Made by a program: the position numbers and the translations under genes
NCBI RefSeq assembly: GCF_018614915.1
Contig: NZ_JAGGNU010000017.1
Location: 1-64,000, forward strand
Direction of reading: 5' to 3'
Length of the DNA stretch: 64,000 nt
Origin: Variovorax paradoxus
Lineage (GTDB): Bacteria > Pseudomonadota > Gammaproteobacteria > Burkholderiales > Burkholderiaceae_C
Shown here: positions 1 to 8,900 of the stretch, in pieces
Layout of the letters: every line of letters starts with the position of its first letter
Numbering within the stretch: position 1 is the first letter of the stretch
The notes under the pieces: generated by a model
Databases searched by the model: none
What the model was told of the DNA's origin: nothing
The model's input: the letters and a program-made list of their open reading frames with translations, nothing else

Positions 1-15
1 CTGCCGCGCAGGCTC

Positions 16-573
16 CTAGGTCAGCAGCTGCGCCATGCCGGCCAAAGGCACGACGAAATCGGGATCGACGCAGGCCAGCGCACTCAGCGGCATGCTCGGC
101 TCGATCGCATCCTGCGGATCCTGAACGACGGCGATGCCTCCGCATTGCTTGATCGCCCGCAGCCCCGCCGTACCGTCGTCCAGCGCGCCCGTGAGGATGA
201 CGCCCACGGCACGCCGGCCGCAGCACAGTGCCGCCGATCGGAACAGCGGATCGATCGCGGGCCGCGCGTGATGCTCTTTCGGGCCGCGCGACAACCTGAT
301 CGCGCCGTCTTCGAGCAGCATGTGATGGTCCGGCGGGGCGATGTAGATGGTGCCGGCGGCGGGCACTTCCCCATCCTGCGGCGCGACCGCAGGGTTCGGG
401 CCCTGCGCGCTCACCAGCTCGGGCAGTCGGCTCGGATGGGCACCGATGTGCTGCACGAAAAGAATGGGTGCAGGGAAATCGGGCGGCAGCGCGGCCGCCA
501 GCCCCAGCATGGCGTTGACGCCTCCCACGGAGGCTCCGATGACGATCAGGTTCGAATCGGCGAGTGGCTCCAT
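16..573 (-). CDS. Stand-alone CheB-type protein-glutamate methylesterase domain
   Basis: A 185-residue protein that is only a CheB catalytic domain, without the receiver domain of classical CheB. The serine esterase triad is visible: Ser15 in GASVGG, His42 in VQHIGAHP and Asp133 in TGALDDGTAG. The reading frame stays open further upstream, but I chose the ATG at 573 because the domain starts right behind it and the upstream residues are Arg/Ala-rich translation of GC-rich DNA. In chemotaxis this domain removes methyl groups from receptor glutamates. No receptor is encoded in the window, so the target is unknown. A second CheB domain opens the large fusion kinase at 5967-10580, which suggests both belong to one non-canonical signalling system. 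Confidence 0.88.
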   Translation of the reverse strand: MEPLADSNLIVIGASVGGVNAMLGLAAALPPDFPAPILFVQHIGAHPSRLPELVSAQGPNPAVAPQDGEVPAAGTIYIAPPDHHMLLEDGAIRLSRGPKEHHARPAIDPLFRSAALCCGRRAVGVILTGALDDGTAGLRAIKQCGGIAVVQDPQDAIEPSMPLSALACVDPDFVVPLAGMAQLLT

Positions 574-680
574 GTCGCAACTGCCGGCAATCGGCGTGCC
601 TGCGTCTGCTGCAAGAAGAACAGGAAGGAGCCGGCACGCGGCTTGCCGGACACCTATCGACACTCGACCCAGGAAAGCGC

Positions 681-1016
681 ATGACCTTGCCCGAGCACTA
701 CCAAGCCGCCTGCGCGCTGAGCCCGAAGGCTGCCAGGCTGGCCGCGCGCATGCTCGACCGCAGCACCGCGCTCCCCTTCGCATGGCGCTTCTCGCTGCGC
801 GTCGCGCTCGCGGAGCGCGGCCGCAGCGCCGCGGCGCTGACCGATTCGGACCTTGCGGCGCTCACGAGCCTGCCCCGCACCAAGGTCGGGGGTCGAGCCG
901 ATCGCCTGCCCAACGCCGAGCAGAGCGAGGCATGTGCCTTCTTCGAAAGCGTCTGCCGCTCGATCATCCGCGAGGGACAACGCAAGAACCGACCAACGAA
1001 AGAGACACGCCCATGA
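681..1016 (+). CDS. Hypothetical protein, 111 aa
   Basis: An unrecognised soluble protein. The start ATG at 681 follows AGGAAAG at a good distance, so I prefer it to the longer frame from 564, which would run into the divergent CheB gene. The middle is rich in Ala, Arg and Leu and probably helical. It has no membrane segment or signal peptide. Its stop overlaps the start of the next gene in an ATGA tetranucleotide, so the two are probably translationally coupled. No function can be assigned. Confidence 0.6.
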   Translation: MTLPEHYQAACALSPKAARLAARMLDRSTALPFAWRFSLRVALAERGRSAAALTDSDLAALTSLPRTKVGGRADRLPNAEQSEACAFFESVCRSIIREGQRKNRPTKETRP

Positions 1017-1303
1017 TGACCTTGCTCACCCAACTCGCCGACCCGGCCTTCGACCATTCGAGTCCGGCGCCGGCCCAACGCTATTTCCAGGTCGTCACGT
1101 GGCATGGCAGGGTGATGGTCCGCGTCACGACAGAGGCGCTGCTGGCGCTCGGGTCAGATCCCGAGACGGAAAGCCTCGATTCGACCTTGGCGCTTCAGAT
1201 GCCCCGGCTGCGCTCGCTCGCGCTGCAGCTGGCGGGGCGCAGCCAATGCCGCGAAGTCACGATCCGCAGCAGCGACATCTGGTGGTCGGGTGCAGATCGC
1301 TGA
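1013..1303 (+). CDS. Hypothetical protein, 96 aa
   Basis: A small protein coupled by a 4-base ATGA overlap to the gene ending at 1016. The segment around residues 23-45 reads like a beta-strand/turn followed by TTEALLALG, and the C-terminal half is helical. This is faintly like DUF1488-type proteins, whose beta-rich N-terminus also precedes a short helical tail, but I could not confirm that. It has no signal peptide or membrane segment. Confidence 0.6.
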   Translation: MMTLLTQLADPAFDHSSPAPAQRYFQVVTWHGRVMVRVTTEALLALGSDPETESLDSTLALQMPRLRSLALQLAGRSQCREVTIRSSDIWWSGADR

Positions 1304-1346
1304 GCACAGTGCCGTCAACAGGAACGATTCCCTCAGGAGCACACGA

Positions 1347-1592
1347 ATGAACGCATCCTCCGCTCGACCGCCCCGGAACCCGCAGACCCCGGCGCAAAAG
1401 GCCATGAAGCAAGCGGCCAAGACGCCGGCAGAAAGCGGCGAGCCGCCGGTCGGGCCGAACGACGGCCCGGCCACCACGCGCAAGAACCAGCCCGTTCCCC
1501 CCGGCGATGCCGGCGTCGGCGAATCCGACAACCAGGGCAGTTCGCCCTATGGGCAGCCCGGCCGTCCGGAGAAGCCGCAACGGGAACGCTGA
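1347..1592 (+). CDS. Low-complexity, probably disordered small protein, 81 aa
   Basis: The ATG follows a clear AGGAG. The protein is dominated by Pro, Gly, Ala, Gln and Asn, with an AQKAMKQAAKT segment near residue 15, and has no predicted globular core. Proteins of this make-up are common in stress-related clusters of Burkholderiales, but no role can be assigned. It follows 681-1303 on the same strand with a 43-base gap and may share their transcript. Confidence 0.55.
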   Translation: MNASSARPPRNPQTPAQKAMKQAAKTPAESGEPPVGPNDGPATTRKNQPVPPGDAGVGESDNQGSSPYGQPGRPEKPQRER

Positions 1593-1607
1593 GGCGTTGC
1601 GCTCCCG

Positions 1608-1859
1608 TCAGCGCAAGTCCGGGCGCCTGCGTTCCTCGCCCGGCCGCGAACCCGGCTCTGGTGCGGCAGAGCGGCCCAGGCGGCTCTTCAGGCCCGCCGC
1701 GCGCGCCTCCGCGGTGCTGAACTCGTGGGCCGTGCCCTTCTCGTGCGCAGCCCGCCCGCCTTCACGCGCGATGTCGCGCTGCCGCGCAGGATCCATTCCC
1801 GCAAAGCCGCGACCGCGCACGCGCGGGGTGTGGATGGCGTCGTCGTCGTTCACCGTCAT
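1608..1859 (-). CDS. KGG-motif stress-type small protein
   Basis: An 83-residue protein with the repeated basic/Gly pattern of the stress-induced KGG family (GsiB-like): GFAGMDPARQRDIAREGGRA near residues 18-37, then AHEKGTAHEFS. The ATG at 1859 follows AAGGAG, so I used it rather than the longer frame from 1949. Family members are hydrophilic and linked to desiccation, osmotic or general stress. The gene lies 3' to 3' with the gene ending at 1592 and downstream of the sigma-54 gene on the same strand, separated by 188 bases in which I see nothing definite. Confidence 0.8.
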   Translation of the reverse strand: MTVNDDDAIHTPRVRGRGFAGMDPARQRDIAREGGRAAHEKGTAHEFSTAEARAAGLKSRLGRSAAPEPGSRPGEERRRPDLR

Positions 1860-2047
1860 GCAGTTCTCCTTTTCCGGCTCGATGCAAACAAGACGCGCCG
1901 GCCAAGGGCTGCGCGCCGACACCGTAGGCGGCAAACGGCGTGCCGACACTCACCGCCGGCCATGGCCGGCGCCGCCCTGCAGCGCGCGGCGCGAACTGCT
2001 GCACGGCTTGCTGCATTTCTTGCAGCACCGACCGCCTCGAGCCCGTC

Positions 2048-3433
2048 TCAGTCGATCGCGCCGCGCCGCTCCACCGGCTCGATCCTCATCTCCTGGCGGT
2101 ACTTGGTGACCGTCCGCCGCGCGATGCGAAAACCCTGTTGGTCCAGCTGGCGAGCCAGTTCCGCATCGCTCAAGGGGGCATCGACGGGCTCCGCGGCGAT
2201 CAGCTCCCGCAAGAGCTGCTTGATGGCCGTCGGCGCGCTCGCGCCGCCGCTGCTGTGCTCGAGACCGCGCGAGAAGAAATACTTGAGTTCGTAGACACCG
2301 GCGGGCGTCGCCATGTACTTGTGATGAACCGTGCGCGAGACGGTCGACGGATGCACGCGAACGGCATCGGCGATCGCGCGCAGGCCCAGCGGCTTCATCG
2401 CCAGCGGCCCGTGTTCGAGAAAGAGCTTCTGGTTCGCGACGATCGCCTGCGCCACGTCGCGGATGGTCGAGCTTCGCTGGGCGAGGTTCTGCACGGTCCA
2501 GCGCGCGCGCTCCAGGCAACCGGCCATTTCGGCGCTGCGGCCGCTGCGTTGCTGCTCGAAGAGCCGTGCGTAGGCCTGGTGCAGCCGCAGGCGCGGCAGC
2601 ACAGCCTCGTTGAGGACCGCGGTCCAAACGCCACGGTGTTTGCGCACGATGACGTCGGGTGTCACGAAGGCAGGGACCGCCGCCTCGTGCTGCCAGCCCG
2701 GCCGCGCATTCAGCCGGCGAATGCAGTCGGCCGCCTCCTGGACGCACGACAAGGGTTCGCCGAGCGCAGCCGCGAGGCGGCCGAGCTTGCGCGAGGCCAG
2801 CAGCTCCAGGTGTTCCGATGCGATGCGGCGCACGCGCTCGCGCAGCGCCGGGTCGTCGATGCAGGGCAGCTGCAGCAGCAGGCATTCCGACACGCTGCGC
2901 GCCCCGACGCCGGGCGGGTCCAGCGCCTGGACGCGCCGCAGCGCGCCATGGAGCGCTGCCTCGATGTCTTCCCCGGGCTCCCCGACGACAGCTGCGATGT
3001 CCTCGAGCGAAATCCGCAGATAGCCGTCGTCATCCAGAGACTCGACGACCGCAGCCGCGAGCATCCGGTCCTGTTCGCCCAGGCGCAGCACGCCGAGCTG
3101 CGCATGCAGGTGCTGGCGCAGCGACGCGACCGCCGGCACGCGCTGCAGCGCATCGATGCTCTCGTCGTGCGGCAGGCGCCCGGCCGGTGCCGCAGCGCCG
3201 CCGCCGAAGTGTTCGAAGAACTCGGGTGCTTCGATCGAATTTCCTTCGAAGACGGAGCCCGGACTCGCCACGGAGGGCTGCTCGAATTCCAGAAAGGGAT
3301 TGTCCTCGGCGGCCTCCTGCAGGGCCTGCGCATAGTCGAGCGACGAGAGCTGGAGCAGGCGCACGGCCTGCTGGAGCCGGGGCGAGAAGATGGTGGCCTG
3401 GACGGCGCGGGCTTGCTGAACGATCGAGGTCAT
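2048..3433 (-). CDS. rpoN: RNA polymerase sigma-54 factor
   Basis: A 461-residue sigma-54. The N-terminal Gln/Leu-rich activator-contact region is intact (from residue 1, with LQQAVRLLQLSS). The core-binding middle is recognisable, the helix-turn-helix region reads AIADAVRVHPSTVSRTV, and the RpoN box reads ARRTVTKYRQEM near the C-terminus. The start at 3433 has AAGGAG upstream; the 145 extra residues of the longer open frame are not sigma-54. It is slightly shorter than typical RpoN. The usual neighbours (lptB, hpf, ptsN) are absent, so this is probably a second, specialised copy. It is divergent from a phosphoacceptor protein and an NtrC-type activator, the class of activator sigma-54 requires. 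Confidence 0.93.
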   Translation of the reverse strand: MTSIVQQARAVQATIFSPRLQQAVRLLQLSSLDYAQALQEAAEDNPFLEFEQPSVASPGSVFEGNSIEAPEFFEHFGGGAAAPAGRLPHDESIDALQRVPAVASLRQHLHAQLGVLRLGEQDRMLAAAVVESLDDDGYLRISLEDIAAVVGEPGEDIEAALHGALRRVQALDPPGVGARSVSECLLLQLPCIDDPALRERVRRIASEHLELLASRKLGRLAAALGEPLSCVQEAADCIRRLNARPGWQHEAAVPAFVTPDVIVRKHRGVWTAVLNEAVLPRLRLHQAYARLFEQQRSGRSAEMAGCLERARWTVQNLAQRSSTIRDVAQAIVANQKLFLEHGPLAMKPLGLRAIADAVRVHPSTVSRTVHHKYMATPAGVYELKYFFSRGLEHSSGGASAPTAIKQLLRELIAAEPVDAPLSDAELARQLDQQGFRIARRTVTKYRQEMRIEPVERRGAID

Positions 3434-3608
3434 GGGGCTCCTTGGGCGCGAGCGAAAGCGCAACCGTCGTGCCAGCGTGCCGCACGGCTTTTTGTAATTC
3501 TTTTGTTTGCCAATACGGCTGCCGAGGTTCTTCCGCGAGGAACGATTGCAGCAAATCTTGCCGGCCGGATCGATGTGCATCGGCGCACGCTTGCCGCAAA
3601 CTCGCTGT

Positions 3609-4019
3609 ATGAGAAAAGCACCCTCCACCCCGGTCCGCACCAGCCTCTTCACTGGCCTCGGCCTCGTCGCGGCAGGCCTCATGGTCGGTCGGGCGATGCA
3701 GCGCCGGGCAGCTGCCCGCCCCACGAGCGCGGTCGAAGCCCGTGTCGAGGAAGAGCTCCAGGCGCTGCGCGAAAAGCTGGACCGGCAGGCCCGGGAAGCG
3801 CGTCGCATGGACCATGAGTTCCGCACGCCCATCGGCGCCGTGGCGGCCGCCGTGGAACTGCTGTCCACCAGCCCCGATGCAGCGCTCCAGGCACAGGCGC
3901 GACAGGTGATCTCAAGGCAGCTGGCGCGTATGACTGCGCTGACGGAAGAACTGCGCGAACTCGCACGCGATCACTGCGAGCCTGGAGGTCGCCACGGGCC
4001 GCCCAGCGCACCAGAATGA
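3609..4019 (+). CDS. Membrane-anchored HisKA phosphoacceptor protein lacking a kinase domain
   Basis: A 136-residue protein. Residues 1-11 are basic, residues 12-28 form one hydrophobic segment, residues 40-66 are a charged coiled coil, and residues 67-110 form a histidine-kinase dimerisation helix with the phosphoacceptor motif MDHEFRTP (His69). The gene stops 30 bases before the next start with no ATPase domain, and I find no HATPase N, G1 or G2 box in the downstream frames, so this is not a simple frameshift. It probably acts as a phosphorelay intermediate or as a regulatory partner of a full kinase. Its neighbour is an NtrC-type regulator with an intact receiver. ATG 3609 is the start nearest the membrane segment. 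Confidence 0.72.
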   Translation: MRKAPSTPVRTSLFTGLGLVAAGLMVGRAMQRRAAARPTSAVEARVEEELQALREKLDRQAREARRMDHEFRTPIGAVAAAVELLSTSPDAALQAQARQVISRQLARMTALTEELRELARDHCEPGGRHGPPSAPE

Positions 4020-4049
4020 CCGTCCGGGCCGGCAGGGCGGCCGGCAAAC

Positions 4050-5480
<1,431 letters not shown>

Positions 5481-5584
5481 GGACGCGGACAGCGCACGGG
5501 CGCGCGGGCATGCGGATTGCCAGGGGCTCGGACATGGAGGGCGCAGGCGGCGCCCGCCAAGTTGTTGTGGACGGGAGCCATCCC

Positions 5585-5959
5585 ATGACGAAGGTCTCAG
5601 AGCTCATGACGCGCGGGGTGCGTGCGATGTCGCCGCGCGACTCGGTGGCGGCGGCTGCGCGGATGATGGACGAATTCAAGCTGGCGGTCGTGCCGGTCTG
5701 CGACGACGGCACGCTCGTCGGCTTGGTCACCGACCGCGACATCACCGTGCGGGCCGTGGCGCGCGGCCTGCCGCCTTTGACCACCCCGCTGGGCTTCCTG
5801 ATGAGCACCGCACCTCTGTGGTGCTACGAGGACCAGTCGATCGACGAGGTGCAGCGCACGATGAAACATTGCCCGCTGCACAGGTTGCCCGTGATCGACC
5901 GCGAGCGGCGCCTGGTCGGCATGCTGTCCCTCGGCGCCGCGCCAGTCGACGAAAGCTGA
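5585..5959 (+). CDS. Tandem CBS-domain protein
   Basis: A 124-residue protein made of two CBS motifs. The first begins MTKVSELMTRGVRAM and carries GTLVGLVTDRDI. The second carries the matching hydrophobic core HRLPVIDRERRLVGMLS. Paired CBS motifs form a Bateman module that binds adenine nucleotides and senses energy state, and stand-alone versions are frequent in bacterial stress regulons. I chose the ATG at 5585 because the fold starts there; the preceding open frame is not protein-like. It ends 8 bases from the end of the convergent large hybrid kinase. Confidence 0.88.
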   Translation: MTKVSELMTRGVRAMSPRDSVAAAARMMDEFKLAVVPVCDDGTLVGLVTDRDITVRAVARGLPPLTTPLGFLMSTAPLWCYEDQSIDEVQRTMKHCPLHRLPVIDRERRLVGMLSLGAAPVDES

Positions 5960-5966
5960 GCCGGGC

Positions 5967-8900
5967 TCAGGCTGTCGGCGCGCCGGCGCCGCGCTTCTTC
6001 GCGAGCACCTCGGCCATGGTGGCGAGCAGTCGCGCGGTTTCGACCGGCTTGGTCAGCTGCGCGTCGAAACCCTGCCGGACCAGGTTCACGCCGTTGCGCT
6101 CCCCGCCCCAGCCGGTGAGCGCGATCAGCCCCAGGCGCTCGCCACCCGGCATGGCGCGCAGTCGCTGCGCCGCTTCGATGCCGCTCATCCCCGGCATGCC
6201 GATGTCGAGGACGACGACCTCGGGGCTCGCGAGCTCGACGCTCGCGATGGCCTCGGGGCCGCTGGACGCCAGCGCGACCTCGTGCCCCGCGGATTCGAGC
6301 AGTGCGCCGAGCGTCCATACGGCATCGGCGTTGTCGTCGACGATCAGCACCTTCAGGCGGCGCGGCTCCGCGGCCTCCGCAGATTCGGGCGGCCGGGTCT
6401 GCGCGCTGCCGGCAGGACGAGGCGCACCCAGGGGAAGCACGACCCGGAAGCGGCTTCCCTTGCCCGGCCCCTCGCTGTGCGCACTCACCTGTCCTCCGTG
6501 CAGCTTGACGATGTTGCGCACCAGCGCCAGCCCGACGCCCAGCCCCTCGTTGTTGCGGTGCGGCGCCGCCGGCCCCTGCGCGTAGAGGTCGAACACGCGC
6601 TCCATGGTTTCGGCGTCCATGCCCAGCCCGTTGTCGCGCACGACGATCTCCACCGTGCCATCGACGGCCCGCGCCTCCAGCGCCAGCTCGCCGCCCGGGG
6701 GCGTGTACTTCGCGGCGTTGGCGAGAAGGTTGACCAGCGCCTGCTCGATCCGCAGGGGGTCGACGTGCAGGGAGACCGGCGCATCCGGCAGTACCAGCGA
6801 CAGCTTGTGCTGCGCGGCGTCGATCAGCGGCTGGACCGTCTCGACCGCGGCCTCGATCAGGCCGAGCAGCGTGGCGTCGCGCAGGTGCAGCTCGAGCCGG
6901 CCGACGGCCAGCCGCGAGACGTCGAGCAGATCGTCGAGCAGCACCTTCATCGTGCGGGCCTGGCGCCGCACGATCTGCGCCGCATGCGCACGCTGCGGCC
7001 CGCTCGTGCTTTCGCTTTCGAGCAAGGCGGCCGCGCTGCTCACCGAGGCGAGCGGATTGCGCAACTCGTGCGAAAGCACGGCGATGAAGCGGTCTTTCGC
7101 CGCATCGGTCTGTTCGAGCTCGGCACGCGCGGCTTCGGTTTCCTTCAGCGCGTCGAGCAGCTCGGCCCGGCTGCGCTGCAGTGCGGCCTGCGCCTCGCGC
7201 GCCGCACTTTGGTCGCGCAGGATCTTCACGAAGCCGATCGCGCCGCCCGAGCTGTCCTGCATGCGCATGAGCGTGCCGCTGCCCCAGAAGCGGCTGCCGT
7301 CCTTGCGCAGATGGAAGCGCTCGTCCGCCGCCCGTGCCTCGGAGAGGGCGGTCAGCGCCTCCTGCTCCGGCGCGCCGGCCTGGCGGTCTTCGGGGGTGAA
7401 GATGATGTCGGCGCGCTGCCCCAGGGCCTCGGCCTCGGTATAGCCGAGCAGGCGCTCGGCGCCGACATTCCAGCTGGAGATGATGCGCTCGACGTCGGTC
7501 GAGAAGATGGCGTAGTCGCGCGCGCTCTCGATCACCAGGCGCAGGCGCTCTTCGCTGCGGCGCAGCGCCTCCTGGGCGCGCATGGCGTCGCCCACATCGC
7601 GGGCGATCGCGGTGCCGCCGACGATCTGCCCCTGCCCGTCGGCGATCGGCGACACCGTGAGCGCCACGTGGATGTCGCTGCCGTCCTTGGCGCGCTGCAG
7701 CGTTGCCAGGCCTTCGATGCTGCGGCCCTCGGCCACGCGCTCCAATAGGTCCGCCGTCTCGCCCTGCTGCGCGGCCCCGGCAAGCATCGCGAAGGGACGG
7801 CCCACAGCTTCCGCGGCGGCATAGCCGAGCACGCGCTGCGCCCCCGCGTTCCAGCTCAGGATGGTGCCGTCGCGCGAGAAGCTGATGATGGCGTCCATGG
7901 ACGAAGCCACGACCGCCGAGAGCCAGCGGCTCACTTCCTCGGCCTGCCTGCGCTCGGTGATGTTGATGAAGGAAAGCACCACCCCGGCGATGCGGTCCTC
8001 GGCCGTGCGGTAGGGCAGGAGGCGCGCCAGGAACCAGCTGCCTTCGTCGCCGCCCACCTCACGCTCGACCGGGGCCAGGCGCTCCAGCACGCGCTGCGCG
8101 TCTTCCTGGAGCTCGGGGTACTGGAACTGCGGCGTGAGGTCGCTCAGCGGCCGCCCGACGTCGCCCGGGATCAGGTTGAAGAGGCGCACGGCCGAGGGCG
8201 TGTAGCGCGTGATGCACAGCTCGCGGTCCAGGAAAACGGTCGCGATGGCGGTCGCATCCATGAGGTTCTGCATGTCGCTGTTGGCATGCGCCAGTTCATC
8301 GACCTTGCCCTTGAGCTCGTGGTTGACGGTGGTCAGTTCCTCGTTGATGGATTGCAGCTCCTCGCGGCTGGTTTCCAGCTCCTCGGTCGCCGAGCGCAGC
8401 TCCTCGTTGATGGCCTGGAGCTCCTCGTTGCTGGCCTTGAGCTCCTGGGTCGAGGTTTCGTACTGCTCGACCGTCTCGTGCAGGTGCATGCGCATGCGCT
8501 CCAGCTCATGGTCGAGCTGCGCAACGAGCGGTGTGTCGCCCTCGCCGGCGTGGCTGACGGCCGGCACGGCCGGCAGCTCGTCGTCGACGCCGTTGAACAG
8601 CACCAGGGTCAGGTCGAGGCCGTCGTCCTTCTGCGGCACCACGCGAAGTGCGATCGGCCGCGTCTCGTCGCCGATCGGCGTCGCCACGCCGAGCGTCTCC
8701 ACCGGCTGGCCGCTCTGCTGCGCCTGGTGAAGCGCGGTGCGAAGCTCGATGCGCAGCGCCGAGGGGACCAGGCGCAGCAGGTCGCGGCTGGGCTCGCCCG
8801 CGCTTTGCTGCAGCAGCCGGCCGGCGCTCGCGGAGAGATGGACGATCTCGTGCCGGGCATCGACCAGCACCGAGGGCGGCGCGAGCTGCTCGAGCAGCTT

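Noticed and set aside
3471-3530. A sigma-54 (-24/-12) promoter between rpoN and the HisKA gene
   Set aside because: TTGGCA is present on the leftward strand, but the required GC at the -12 spacing is missing.
8335-8455. A CRISPR or minisatellite array
   Set aside because: The repeats are coding heptads of a coiled coil inside the kinase gene, with unequal units and no spacers.
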